NCBI RefSeq assembly: GCF_000005505.3
Contig: NC_016133.3
Location: 10,726,001 to 10,790,000, forward strand
Direction of reading: 5' to 3'
DNA length: 64,000 nt
Source of the DNA: Brachypodium distachyon
Taxonomy: Eukaryota > Streptophyta > Magnoliopsida > Poales > Poaceae
Below the pieces are notes generated by a model. The model ran no database searches. It had not been told where the DNA came from and saw only the letters and a program-made list of their open reading frames with translations. Both the position numbers and the translations under genes were made by a program. Below, in pieces: positions 46,276 through 57,755 of this stretch. The number at the start of each line of letters is the position of its first letter. Positions within the stretch are counted from its first letter, which is position 1.

Positions 46276-46571
46276 TTGGAGGCATTTGTTTAGGACAATA
46301 TAGATGAGAAATAGAGAGAGTAGAACTAAAGATATCTAAACCCCCAAAGCTAAGATGTTAACTCAAGCATATATCCATCATACACTCAATCAATCATAAA
46401 AAGGTTTTGAAAACGATAGCAAATCACACTGGTTCATGATGGGGTACTGCCCATAAGAAAAGAGTACGAGAAAAAGCAATCGATCTACATTGCCATACAC
46501 ATAGCTTGTATGGTCAATGACTAACTCGCCAAAACTGATAACGGTAAAGACTGATAAAAACTGGCAGGCAT
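46276..46571 (-). other. G2 spacer between extra ORF and gag start
   Basis: This corresponds to the 335-bp spacer between the extra ORF and gag in G3. It ends at a gag start (ATGCCTCC) preceded by CCTAAACAA. Only a few gag codons remain before the deletion joint. Confidence 0.5.
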
Positions 46572-47457
46572 CAAGACTAGGGAGGTGTGGCTGATGTTGT
46601 GACTCCATTCACCCTCTTCCTCTTGGAGCGGGTGTTGGTGGCAAGGGTGTCCATCTCGTGGACCTCCTAGGGCTCCTCCTCCTCAGTCGGTACCTCCTCC
46701 TGAGGTTCCATCTCCTGATCCTGTGGCGGAGGTGGGATCTTGACAGGCGCCGGTGCGGGTGCGGGTGCAGCTGCGGCGGCGGCGGCGGCTACGGTGAAAG
46801 CCTTAAACTGCTCGCTGTAGCAGCAGGCTTGTTCTCTTTCATACAGCAGCTGCTCTATGGCTCCTCCCATGTTGAGGACAGCGTTCTCCAACACGGTCTT
46901 GTCCTCCTGTAGCTGGGCATTCTCCTCCAGTAGATGACTGACTAGCTTCCCAGCATCGTTAGTCCTGGTCATCTCCTCACCAAGGCAGGTCTCCAGATCC
47001 TCGGTGTTCTTCTCCATGCTCTCAAACTGGGCAGCCACCTTGGACACCTCCTGGTCATCGGCTGCTGGCACAGCCTAGCACGTGTGGTTCCGCCTTCCGA
47101 AGAGACGGAAGGGGGAGGTCTCGGGGAACTCGTGCCAATAGTCCCGGCACACCTGCGCAAAGGTGCACTGCATGGTGAACTGAAGACCTTGCTCGAAGGT
47201 GGGGTAGCAGGCGATGAAGGTGATATCCAGAGTGGTAGCACGATCTCACGCCCGCGGATCTTCGCCTCAATCTCCCACCGTGGCTGCCATCCTTCTGGCA
47301 CGGCGGGCTCGACTCGGCCTCTGAACCTGGGTCGTGGCAGATCAAGAGACGCACACAGTGCTGCCAAAGGGGCACTGAACAATAGGTCATCATCCGTGGA
47401 GGGGTAGTAGACGCGGGTGAACGGCGGTACGTTGCCGAACGGTGTTGGGCTTCCCAT
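46572..47457 (-). pseudogene. G2 additional ORF upstream of gag, broken copy
   Basis: The gene starts MGSPTPFGNVPPFTRVYYPS at 47457, directly after TTCTATAG. The first about 75 codons match the G3 extra protein (FRGRVEP; RWEIEAKIRGREIVLPL). A one-base slip near 47235 moves homology to another frame (DITFIACYPTF ... GLQFTMQ ... FRLFGRR). A TAG near 47074 is followed by AADDQEVSKVAAQFESMEKN, a Leu/Glu heptad region, then an Ala run and PAPAPAP, then PPPPQDQEMEPQEE. TAG near 46664 interrupts before the conserved ATNTRS tail. Function is unknown. Confidence 0.75.
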
Positions 47458-47926
47458 CTATAGAAAACAAGAAGGAAAGGTAAGGGAGTAATAGTGACTT
47501 GATCAAATGGTCGGATGTATGCAGGAAAAATAAAGTAAAGGTAGTAGAGTGGGAAGAAAGTGATAAAAATTAATATAAATGGTGGAATTGCAAAGTAAAA
47601 ATTGGATGCATAATAATATGGCAACATGATTATAGTGGTGGATGGCATAATAAAACAAATGTGCATCTGTGGTATAATTAAATAAGCATGCATATGTGGT
47701 ATAATAAAAGAAACATGCATCTGTGGTATAAGGCATAGTATTTGGTGTGTATGTAGAATAAATAATCAACATGTCATGCATATGTAAGATATAAATGCAA
47801 TGATTTAGATGAATAGGGATAAGGAGTAAAATATATATATAAAGATCAGATAGGGATAAGAAATAATCCTAAGGTTTGGTCTTATCCTAATCCAAGCTAG
47901 GGTCACGTTCCTACAGGCAACACTTT
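47458..47926 (-). other. G2 untranslated leader
   Basis: This AT-rich leader lies between the primer site and the extra ORF. It includes a run of diverged repeats of the form ATAATAAAA(C/G)AAA(C/T)ATGCATCTGTGGT near 47645-47735. On the minus strand it ends in TTCTTGTTTTCTATAG just before the ATG, a good splice-acceptor shape. Confidence 0.6.
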
Positions 47927-47938
47927 GCTCTGATACCA
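47927..47938 (-). other. G2 primer-binding site
   Basis: On the minus strand the sequence is TGGTATCAGAGC, two bases from the LTR end at 47941. It is the initiator tRNA-Met site. Confidence 0.88.
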
Positions 47939-47940
47939 TC

Positions 47941-50809
47941 TGAAGCGATCCTCCCCCTTACAGGGTTTGATCTCTGTGCTTATTTGTGCTAGTCCCTGGA
48001 TTGACTTACTAGCACACACAGTTTTGAGATGTAATACCAAGAAACAAAGGTCGAAAGTACTTTATTACATCGTGTCATCCAGAACTTAATAGTACTTACA
48101 AACTTGCATAACCCTGTAGGTCAGCATAACAAATAGAGTTCCAGAATAACCAAAATATTGTTTCACAAACGGCAGCGGAAAAAGTGGAGCAAATGGGCCT
48201 CAACTACTCCCAGAGGAGAGAGCATGTTGGAATGTAGGCACATGACCCAAAGAACATCGACGAACCTTACTCTTCGTCAGTTTCACCTGCATTATTGATT
48301 TGCAGCCACTAGGTGGTCAATACATCGAATGTATTGGCAAGTTCACCTGGATGTTATAACAGATCCTACCAAGTATATGCAATTGAGGTATATTGGGGTT
48401 TAGGTTTTATGGCGTGGTAGCAAAACATAGTTTATCCTACTACAATAGAATGTTACAATATTGATAACTAATGGACACCGGGTAGAAACACCGATGCTCC
48501 TATAAATCTAAGGACATTGAGTAGACACATCAATGCTCCTAACCCCAAGTTCAAACCATTCATTTTATTTAAGAGATTGGAATGAGTGAGACTTTCCTTA
48601 CAGCCCCCATATCTAGTTGCTCATAATTGTCTGTAACCGGGGACACGGCTAAGTACTTAGTTTGACACTCTCGAGATGTTGTACAAATTCCCCACAAGAA
48701 TCGACGTGTTAATCCCTTGCTGTCCTCAGGTTAGAGTAGCAACGGCATCGACTAGAGGAATTTTCAGAACATAATCCGCCAGACCACCTGAGGGATGCGC
48801 CCCCACCTACACTGCTACATACCGATGTCACCTCGGATCCGGGTTCATATTTCTTACATCCATCCTGGAAGAGCTCATAATACCATGTGGTTGTAGTGGA
48901 AGCTACTAAACAGGAAACTAGTCCAGTCTCTGGCTACGCCGGGTGGCATTCCTCAGTTGCAACGCAGGCACTCCCATAGAAATGGCGAGACGACTCATAG
49001 AAATGGACCCATAGAAATGGACCCGACGTCGCATACATCTCCAATTCCTCAAAGCAGCCCACCCAGGACGGTTCATTAAAGTTGTTTTTTCCAGGTTTCC
49101 AAAATACTTTATAATAAAAGTTTCAAGGTAATTAAGGTTCCCTCCCACGTATACTAACATAGCGTAGCAAATCAACTACTTACGATGGCAATTGGTGGAA
49201 GGGTAGTGGCAAAGGAAATCCTATCACTAATAGGTCAAGTCATAGCTAGCATAAGTACGAGTAATAGTCCTATCAATGCATTTCTAAAAAAACAACTCTA
49301 ATGCATAAGTATTTTTAAAACAACAATAATAGGATATGATCAAAGTGAACTTGCCTTTGTCACAGTAGTTTGAGTTCAAACACTCATCATAGTCACAAGG
49401 TTCGCTCTCCGAGAAAACTATACGATCAAACAAACATACACGTACATAAACACACAATTCACATCACAACAAAAATAAGATATGCTATGATGCAATGCAA
49501 ACATGTGACATGATTGGATTTATTTTATTTGGGTGATCTACTGATCCTAAGCATTAGTAATTAAAAATAATGCATTAGGGTTTTAAACAAAAGGCAAAAA
49601 CATTTTATTAAAACCCTAAATTATAGTTCTATTGGCATCAACCTAATAATTTAATTCAAAATATTTATTGCTCTGTCCCAATGGACAGAGGACAATAAAA
49701 AAAAATTTGGGCACTGGTTTCAAATAAAAAGGACTTCTAAATAATTAGTTATGAATTAAAAGGCATTAAACCCTATTCTGTAAATTGACTGTGATTTAAA
49801 TATTGAAATTTAAATTAAACCGTGCCAAAAGATTCTACAGGTTGAGAGCTTTCCAAAAAGGTAAAGTTTATCAAATTTTGTCAAAGGGTTTAAAAGTTAT
49901 GATAATTTGAAGTTACAGGGGCTTTTCTGCAAAAGTGCCATTTAAAACAAATCGGGATTAAAATTTTATTCTCGTTTTTTTTAAGCAGTGCCACGTGGTG
50001 GCTCCCCATTGGCTGGTACCGGTTTGTTTAAAAGAATTAATCCGATATAATCTGAGCTGTCGAATGAGATAGGACGAACGGGGCTCTCAGGCAAGCGGCG
50101 GCGACGGCGCGTTTGCCTAGGACGACACGGAGACGGCGGGCGGGGGCGGAGCTCCGGGCGGTGGTCGTCGGCGAGCTGTGATGCACAAAAAGGAAAGCGG
50201 ACCGCGTCACGACGTGCGCAAGAGAGAGACGAACAAGAGAGGGCAAGCAGCTTCGAGAATAGCTCACCGAGCTCGTCGGCGGTGGCCCAAAAACGCGGCG
50301 GTGTCCGTGCTGCTCCGGCGAGGAATTGGGCGGCTCCATTTGGCCTGGCCGGTCCGGTTTTCTTCCTTTTTTTTTCTTTTAGCCTTTTCTTTTTCCCTTT
50401 TTCTCATTTCTTTGATATCTTTTGATTTTGAACTGCAAATTGGTTCAAATAAATTCCAGAAAATTTGTAAAATCATGTTTTATCATGATTCAACTTTTGG
50501 GAGTAATTTCCCCTCAAAATAAAATATATAAAAATACATTTGTCCTATAAATGCCTTTAGGGCTATATAACTATTTAAATAAAATAGTTTTTCAACACCA
50601 AATTATTATCCAAAAATTATGGAATAAACCCCTTAACCCTATTGGTTTGAAGATCCAAAGCTCAAATGGGTGTCAACCCTAGGGTTTAAATTGAAATAAA
50701 ATCTTTTAAAGCCTTTTTGAGATTCAAATTTGAATTCAAAAGTGCAATTATGGCATGATGCTCATGGACGCAATGCACATGTAAGAAATTGAATTTTTGG
50801 GATGTTACA
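47941..50809 (-). mobile_element. G2 5' LTR (reverse orientation)
   Basis: The 2869-bp LTR reads TGAAGCGATCC ... GGGATGTTACA on the plus strand. It belongs to the diverged subfamily of L2. It has the Cys-rich block at 49355-49417 and a GC-rich block near 50060-50340. Its end at 50809 abuts the resumption of L2 (GTTTGTAAGT), which shows that G2 entered L2. The left half of G2 was then deleted, so no duplicate target site survives there. Confidence 0.88.
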
Positions 50810-50971
50810 GTTTGTAAGTACAATTAAGTTCTGGATGATACGATGTAATAAAGTACTTTTGATCTTTGTATCTTGGTATTACATCTTGAAACTGTGTGTG
50901 CTAGTGAGTCGATCTAGGGACTAGCACAAATAAGCACAGAGATCGAACCCTGTATGGGGGGGATCGCTTCA
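50810..50971 (+). mobile_element. LTR L2, terminal part
   Basis: GTTTGTAAGTACAATTAAG ... GGGGGGATCGCTTCA is the end of the plus-oriented LTR interrupted at 45421. It ends at 50971 and is followed at once by the G3 reverse transcriptase on the minus strand. Confidence 0.85.
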
Positions 50972-51530
50972 ATCTTGGAGAAATTCTCAATGAACCTACT
51001 GTAGTATCCAGCAAGTCTTAAGAAACTACGAACATCACCGACATTCTTAGGGGCTTCTCATTCAGTCACCGCTGCTACTTTAGCGGGGTCAACAGCAACT
51101 CCATCTCCTGACATAATGTGTCCCAAGAATACTACTTCGGACAGCCAAAATTCACACTTGCTGAATTTTGCATATAGCTTGTGTTCTCTAAGCTTTTCCA
51201 TGATCAGACGCAAATGTTCTTCATGTTCTTCTTTGCTCTTGGAGTAGATCAAAATGTCATCGATGAATAGTACGACAAACTTATCCAAATATTCCATGAA
51301 TACATTGTTCATCATATTCATGAAGTATGCCAGGGCATTGGTAAATCCAAAAGGCATCACTATGTACTCATACATGCCGTGCCTAGTGGTAAATGCCGTC
51401 TTGTGTATGTCCAGTTCTTAGATCTTTAACTGAAAGTAACCTGATCGAACATCGATCTTTGAGAAAACACAGGCTCCTTTCAATTGATCGAATAGATCAT
51501 TGATTATGGGTAGTGGGTACTTGTTCTGTA
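50972..51530 (-). pseudogene. G3 reverse transcriptase fragment
   Basis: The minus strand encodes [56 protein letters not shown] and VRSFLRLAGYYSRFIENFSK. There are stops near 51420 and 51058. It is bounded by the G4 LTR at 51531 upstream and by L2 at 50971 downstream. The catalytic DD pair is present, but the domain is incomplete at both ends. Confidence 0.85.
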
Positions 51531-52385
51531 TGCGGAATGATGTGCTAGAAGTGCGCGCTAGTCAAAGAACACATGCACACACATTTTTACCCAGGTTTGG
51601 GCCACCCGGAGGTGTAAAACCCTACGTCCTGCTTGTCTGAGCTGGTATTGATTGCAGATCAAGTGTTTACACCTTGCGGGGGGAAGGTCCTCAGGATCTC
51701 TCTCTCTCTCTCTTCCCTTGCGTACGCTACCTACTACCCAGAGCTAACCAAACTTGCGAACGTGGAGCCTTTGATCGGAACTGGAACCCACCGGAACCCC
51801 AACCGAGCAGAACTTGAACCCTTTTACCGCTGGCGGGGGTCCTCCTTTTATATTCAAGGGGATGCCAGAGGTGCCACGGTGCATGGGCTACAAATGTCGA
51901 GCGGAGAGGCATACAGTTCTCCCTCGGTGAGCTGGTGGCGCGCATGGACGCCACCTCCGCCGCTAGGGGTCTAAAACCCTAGAGTAGGATTGGACAGCCA
52001 CTGTTCACTTGACTTGGACGGGTAACGCCCCTCCTGCCCCGGTGGGGCCACGCACCCCACGCCCGCCGCACGCCCGCGTGGCGCTGTTGATCTGCTCACT
52101 GGGCCCCACCCTTGAGGCGGGGGCATGCGCCCAGGAACCCCCTGTCCCGGCAAGTCGCTCCCCGGGAAGCGCCCGGGCGCAACGCACCCGGGTACCTCAC
52201 CCCGGGAAGCGGCTTCCTGGGAGGTGCCCAGGTGGGAATATTCCCTGAAGCCCCGCTAGCCCTTCCGGACTGGTAGCTTGCCGGGCTGCTCTTAGCCGCT
52301 GCCCGGGATGGAACCTTCCCGGGAACTCGGGGACGGGGCCCACATGTCGTGCAGTGGTGGTCCCCCGGGTGCCACTGGTGCGATA
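51531..52385 (-). mobile_element. G4 3' LTR
   Basis: The LTR runs on the plus strand from TGCGGAATGATGTGCTAG to GCCACTGGTGCGATA. It matches 57756-58642 with scattered differences and a missing insert of about 30 bp near 58258. CTCTCTCTCTC lies near 51700. Just beyond it, GTAGCCCCCGGGC (52386-52398) reads as the polypurine tract GCCCGGGGGCTAC on the minus strand. Confidence 0.85.
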
Positions 52386-52398
52386 GTAGCCCCCGGGC

Positions 52399-52795
52399 AT
52401 GGGCTGGCATCACCTGTTCCCGGATGAGTCTTCCCCAGGTCGGTTGCCGGGCCATGCCCTCAACCGATGTGTGGGCCCTGATTTGCCACGGGCCCGCATC
52501 CCTTCGCTGCCCCGTGTACGGCGTCGTTACAGACGGAGTAGTGGGCTCGTGATTTCCGTCCTAACTCCCCCCCTAAATAGGGAAGTTAAGGACACTCCGC
52601 GCATTACTCCTAATGATTAGGAGTTATCCCCGTGCACCCGTAGGGTACGGAACCGGCCATTACCAAACGGCCGGGTGTTATAAGGCGCTTACTGTTGACA
52701 AAAGGGGAAAAACACTCTGCCCCCATAGCCTTCGTCTTCATCCCCTTCCGCATCTTGCATCCCAGCGCTCCTGCTAGCTTTCGCCCTCGGTCTCC
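52399..52795. other. G4 spacer next to the 3' LTR
   Basis: This non-coding GC-rich sequence lies between the polypurine tract and the antisense ORF. It contains a more AT-rich stretch, AAATAGGGAAGTTAAGGA, near 52575 that could serve as the leader of the antisense ORF. Nothing else is recognised. Confidence 0.4.
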
Positions 52796-53590
52796 ATGGC
52801 GGCCCCCACCACAAGAAAGGAGAAGGAGGTCCAGGTCTCAAAGAAAGCCGCGGGCAGCAAGAGTGAGGCGGCAACCAAGGTGGCCGCCGCCAAGGACCAG
52901 AAGAGGCGGGAGATGCGGGCCACGGTCGCCTTCTACCGCCCCAGCTACAACGGCGAGGCGCTGGGGAAGGTCCGGCACACCGTTGCCTCCAACTTCAACG
53001 AGCACGGGGAGACACTGATCTTTCCGGCGGGCATCGAGCACCAGGACAACGACTTCCAAGTGTTCGCGCGCTTCCTCCTCAGCGGCCTGGTGCCGCCCTT
53101 CTAGCTATTCCTCCATGCACTGATGGAGTCCTACCAGCTGCGGGTGGCGCAGCTTCACCCCACGTCACTGTTTCTCCTCACCACCTTCCAGTTCCTCTGC
53201 GAGGCGTTCGTGGGGGTGATGCCGCGGTGGGGCTCTTCCGCCACTACTTCTACCCCCGCATCGACAATGCAAAGGCGATGTCGTCGGGGGTATAGTTCCG
53301 CGCCCGCGACCAGATGAAGTCCAAGTTCATCGTCCGGTCTGGGAAGAAGATCAAAAAGGAGTGGCGGAGCGATTGGTGTTGGGTCCGAGTGGAGGACCTC
53401 CAAGAGTTCATCCAGTCACTGACGGAGCTGCCGCAACCACAAAACGGCTGGCAGGACAGGTACCACCGTGACGCCGACCTCCTCCCCATTGTGGAGAAGA
53501 TCAAGGCGCTGTGGTGGTCGAGCGGATGCAGATGAAGCCAGAGCCCGACCTACCCGCCGAGCCCCCGGCCGGAGATGCCAGCGACTAGTT
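52796..53590 (+). pseudogene. G4 antisense ORF, Transposase_28-like, broken
   Basis: The ORF starts MAAPTTRKEKEVQVSKKAAG at 52796 and continues IFPAGIEHQDNDFQVFARFL. A TAG at 53102-53104 interrupts the frame. It then reads LFLHALMESYQLRVAQLHP and LLTTFQFLCEAFVGVMP. A slip near 53225 leads to VALFRHYFYPRI, and a further TAG precedes FRARDQMKSKFIVRSGKK. The wording matches the putative gypsy-type transposase (Transposase_28) proteins that plant Tat elements carry antisense between pol and the 3' LTR. Its function in the element is not known. Confidence 0.75.
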
Positions 53591-54650
53591 GCCGCAGCCC
53601 CCAGCCGCTTTACTGCTTCCTGATGTATCTTCTTTTGTTTGCTTTCCCTGCAAGTGTGGCGTTCAACGCCGTTTGAACAATTATTCTCTGATTAGCCCAT
53701 GTAATCGTTCGACTCTTAGTCAATCAAGTTTTTCAACATGTTCATTTTCTAGCTCATTGTTCCCGGAGCTGTCTAGCGGGGCGGCCCTTTTAGCCTTTGC
53801 ACCTTTTGCCTTGTGTTGCAGGGGACTCGCGCGCCTCACCCTTGACCAGACCAGGGACCCGGGACGGACCCGCAGCGCCGACCTGGGGTCAAGCGGTAGT
53901 GGGGAGCCGCTCCACTTGCGGGGTAACTACTCCAAGCCGTGCCCTTCCGGGGCGGACCCGCGAAGCCACATGGGGAGCACACTCCCCCCGCAAGCGTCCT
54001 TCGAACACTCCGGCTACGCGCAGGATCTGGGGCCACACCCAACGAGACAGTGCTCATTTTCGTTCAGTTCTTAGCGAGTTCAATGTTCATGTTCAGGCAC
54101 TTAGCTTTTTCGTTCAGTCCGATGCCTCGAGCCGCTTGTCCGAAAAGCGCACCTGGAGCACTGCCTTGGTAGGGACCTACCCCGGGTACCTGTTCACGGA
54201 AATCTGTTTCTGAGGGATGCGGCAGGAACACGGAGGCAGGATCGCCGCCCGCGGCAACCGCCGCCGCCGATGCTACCACCACGCTCATGCAGCAACCCTC
54301 GCCTTCAGGGAGGAACCCTGGCCTAGGAGGACTCCGCCCCGGGAGCGGCCGCAAGACGGCTATAACGTCCTTGCGGCTAACTGCACCCCACCCTGAGCGG
54401 CGGGCGCGGGTGGCGAGGAAACTATAGCCTCCCGAAGACAGGCCCCGCAACTGGGGAGACCTGGTTTTTCTGGGGAGCTCATCTCGAGGGGTGTAATAGC
54501 CCTCGTTGCCCGGGAGCAAAACTGCTGGAGGGCCGTGGCAGGGACGCGGTGATGGGCCGGAACGGGCGGCGGGTGCCGGCACCGGCGCCATCAGAGCGTC
54601 CTCGCAACGACCCGCGCCCAAAATAAGGCTCTCTCAAGGGGAATGTGGCC
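53591..54650. other. G4 GC-rich spacer
   Basis: A pyrimidine-rich stretch (53620-53820) is followed by GC-rich sequence with many overlapping frames on both strands. I see no domain in any frame. It is non-coding filler of the element or decayed coding sequence. Confidence 0.35.
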
Positions 54651-54654
54651 AGGA

Positions 54655-55075
54655 CACTATGGTAGTGCACCCGTCGGCGCAAGGCACGGATGGCATGCAC
54701 TACCATAGTGTCTCCGCGGCAGCCCCTACTCCTTGTGGAGGTGTCTTATGGAGGGATGCGGCAAGGGCACTGCGGCAATGCACCCCGTCAGCGCCAGACG
54801 CTGATGGGATGCACCACCGCCGTGCCTCCGTGGCAACCCTCGCCCAGGAGCCACCCGCTTGAGGAGGCGCGGCAGGAGCATGGCGGCAGGGCACCCGTCG
54901 GCGCGGGACGCTGATGGCATGCACTACCACCGTACCTCTGCGATGCCCCTCAAGGCGGGCTCAATGGGGTGATGCGGCATGGGTGTGATGGCCGTGCACC
55001 CGTCGACGCTAAGCGCTGATGGAATCCACCGCCATCGCGCCTCCGTGGCACCGCCCACCTCAACGGCCCCTCGCT
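54655..55075. repeat. Degenerate tandem repeat, about four units of 105-120 bp
   Basis: Units beginning near 54662, 54777, 54888 and 54994 each read GCACCC(C)GTCxGCGC, then ACGCTGATGG(C/G)ATGCAC, then ACCGCC/ACCACC, then GCCTCCGTGGCA. Unit lengths vary and the third unit carries small indels. The array lies inside G4, in its untranslated middle. Confidence 0.75.
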
Positions 55076-55554
55076 CGGCTTTGCTCCGAGCCGTTCCGTG
55101 GCTGGGGCACACCTTTTATAGGCACGGGAGAGGGACTTGCCATCGCGCGCGATGGATCCGTGCGGCACCCGTGGCATCCCTCCCTAGAAATGTGGTACAG
55201 TCTCCGCCACCACGCATGCCAAGCCACCGTGGTACACGTGGCAGGGCCCTCCCGAGTCTGAAGCCTCGGAGTGCGGTGAGTCCCTTGTGTTGCGTTCATC
55301 CTGCACCACAAGGCGCCGGCGCATGCCGCGACCCGTGGGCAACCCACGGGCATCACAGTGCGCAAGATTCCATCCTTTTCCTGCAGGTTAGATTCTTACC
55401 AGGCCCGAGGTGCTGCAAATTTTTCGAAATCCACGAAAATACACAAAAAGCAACACGGACAAACTCCTCCTGCCTCCCAGCCCCCGGGCACAAAGGGGTC
55501 GATGCCAAACTTGGATGTGAGCATTTCGTTTCCCAAGCGCAGCGACTGCACGGT
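55076..55554. other. G4 GC-rich spacer between repeat arrays
   Basis: The stretch has no recognised domain and frames open on both strands by composition. A less GC-rich window occurs near 55410-55450 (AAATTTTTCGAAATCCACG). Confidence 0.35.
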
Positions 55555-55675
55555 GCACGTTGCGGGGAGCCCGGCAACTGCACGTCGCTCGATGCATGTT
55601 GCGGGAAGCCCGCCAACGGCATGTCCAGTGATGCACGTTGCGGGAAGCCCGCCAACCGCATGCCCCGTGCCGGAA
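55555..55675. repeat. Three tandem copies of a 39-bp unit
   Basis: The unit GCACGTTGCGGGAAGCCCGC followed by CAACxGCATG recurs three times at about 39-bp spacing (near 55555, 55594 and 55633). Because 39 is a multiple of three, the frames stay open through the array on both strands. Confidence 0.8.
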
Positions 55676-55935
55676 CGGTCCGGCAACGGGTTTATGTTTT
55701 TGAGGCTCCAACAGCCCCCAGCTCACAATGAAGTATGGAAAGACAATTTTGTGCACTTAAAGCAGGAGACAGAAGAAGGGAGAACATGTGAATAAGCAAG
55801 ATGAATTCAAAGCTCAGGAGCGAAACACTTATCTTTATTCACAATAACTAGTGGTTTACACACGGGGGATGCCCGGCTACACTAGTTCGAGAGGTATGCA
55901 TCGGCGACATCACCTGAGGGTCGGGCTCCGCCGCT

Positions 55936-57527
55936 TCACGGGTAGAACTTGTGCAAGTGATCAATATTCCAACTATTGGGCACCGGCAAGCCGTCTTCGG
56001 TTTCCAGCCGGACAGCCCCCGGCCTGTTCACCTGCACTACCCAGAAGGGGCCCTCCCATTTCAGAGTCAACTTGTTCCTGGCCTTCGTTCCTTATATCCG
56101 GCGCAGGACAAGGTCTCCGTTCTCGAGCCCCCGGGGACGGACTCGCCTGTCGTGATAACGACGGAGTCCCTGCTGGTAGCGCGCGGCTCGCACAGCAGCC
56201 CGGCATCGAAACTCTTCGATGAAGTTTAGATCGTCGACCCATTGCTCATGTTGGCTGGTGTTGCCGTACGCGCGTACCCAGGGAGGTCCGTGCTTGAGCT
56301 CGAGGGGCGGCACCGCTTCTGCCCCGTAGGCAAGGACGAAAGGAGTTCCGCCCGTTGCCCGACTAGGTGTGGTCCTGATCGACCACAGCACGGGCTGGAG
56401 TTCTTCGACCCAGTGCTTCCCGTGGCCTTTGAGCTTTTCAAAGGTTCTTGTCTTGAGCCCCCGCAGCACTTCTGCATTGGCTCGCTCCGCCTGCCCGTTA
56501 CTCCTTGGATGAGCGACGGACGCGAAGCGCAGCTTAGTGCCGATGGCTCTGACCTTGTCGTCGGCGCCGATGGCGTGCATACCCAACGTGTAGGTCAAGA
56601 GGAAATCCTTGGGGTTGGCGACCCGTCGTACGTACCGAGCACGGGCGCTCAGAACTTACGGGGCCACGTCACCCGCCGCAACTCGCGTGTGAACGCGGTG
56701 CAACCGTCCTCGGGACCCATGGGAGCATCTTCCTGCTCCTGTGGGTGCTGGCGCTCTACCTTGCGCCTGCGCCAGTGCTCCAAGCGCTGGCACAAATCCT
56801 CTTGCTGGCGGGCATTCAAGATGCCGCGTGCGTCGCCCCTCGGAATGGTGGGCGACGAGTTTGAGGACCCCTCCGAGACCCCATCTCCTTGGCCTCCCTG
56901 CGGAGGGGGAGGATTCTCCCCCTGTCGCGAGGCGGGTGGCGCGTCCCCGCGCTCCGGGTTCTGCCCATGGCCAGAGCCTATCGGGGCGCCCTCGCCTTGC
57001 GGCTGCTGGGCGGCCAGAGCGAGGAGCGCGTCTAACTCCTCACCCCACGTGTCGTGCGCTGGCGTGCCTTGCTGCGGTTCTTACCGCACCATGAGGCGCT
57101 CGGCGATGATGGCTTCCACCGGGCTTCGTGCGGGGGGCAGCCGGTTTCCCGAGCGGCTGCTTCCCACTCTGGCCCCAGACGCCTTCGGGTGCACAGGGTG
57201 CGAGCCCCCAGGGGTCGCCCGCGATGCGGTATGTTCCTGGTGCCACTGTCACTGAGCATCCTCGACCCGTGACTCAACCTGCTGCCCAGCGCGGGCGGCA
57301 CCATGAGCGCGCGCACGACTGGCCCCGGCACTGGGGGCAGCCGGTCCCCTCGGCCGATTGTCGGCAGACGGCCGAGGAGGCGGGGGAGGCAGCTGTGTTT
57401 GCTGCACCCTTGAGGGCTCGGGGTTCTCCTGAGCCCCCGACTCGGGTCGCACGTCATGCGACCGCGTGTGCGCCGCTGGGGCTTCCCGCGAGTCTATCCG
57501 AGGATCACTAGCCCGCTTGGGGTGCAT
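55936..57527 (-). pseudogene. G4 fused gag-integrase coding remnant
   Basis: On the minus strand the gene starts MHPKRASDPRIDSREAPAAH and runs through a Pro-rich leader with a TGA near 57252 and others. It reaches gag wording (EELDALLALAAQQ; RELRRVTWPRKF; NPKDFLLTYTLGM). Near 56548 it jumps directly into the integrase: FASVAHPRSNGQAERANAEV, then PFVLAYGAEAVPPLE, then GLENGDLVLRRI. A TAA there (56092-56094) replaces Gln, and the end is NSWNIDHLHKFYP. The protease, RT, RNase H and most of the integrase core are absent. The joint keeps one open frame (56598-56092), so the fusion could have been expressed before it decayed. Confidence 0.75.
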
Positions 57528-57755
57528 GGTGACTGGTCTCGTCAGTGAAGAAGGCGAGGCCGACGTTGATGCAAACGCTGCTGCCGGCGATCACCGGCGA
57601 GCTCCACTCCCGCGCCCCCTACCTGGCGCGCCCGATGTCGTCGCACGGTACTCCGACACCGGGGGCATGCGGTCACGGCCCCCTTTTAGGTTCGGCAGGG
57701 GCGTCGGGGTTCGCCCCGGCGATCGCCGGCTCGGCCAATGGGCCCTGCGAGGCCG
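57528..57755 (-). other. G4 leader next to the 5' LTR
   Basis: This GC-rich untranslated stretch lies between the 5' LTR and the gag-like start. I could not assign a confident tRNA primer site; the bases next to the LTR read TTCCGCCGGCC on the minus strand. Confidence 0.4.

Noticed and set aside
53589..55795. Several frames of 100-250 codons on both strands in the G4 middle
   Set aside because: GC-rich composition and tandem repeats whose units are multiples of three keep the frames open; no frame shows a domain.
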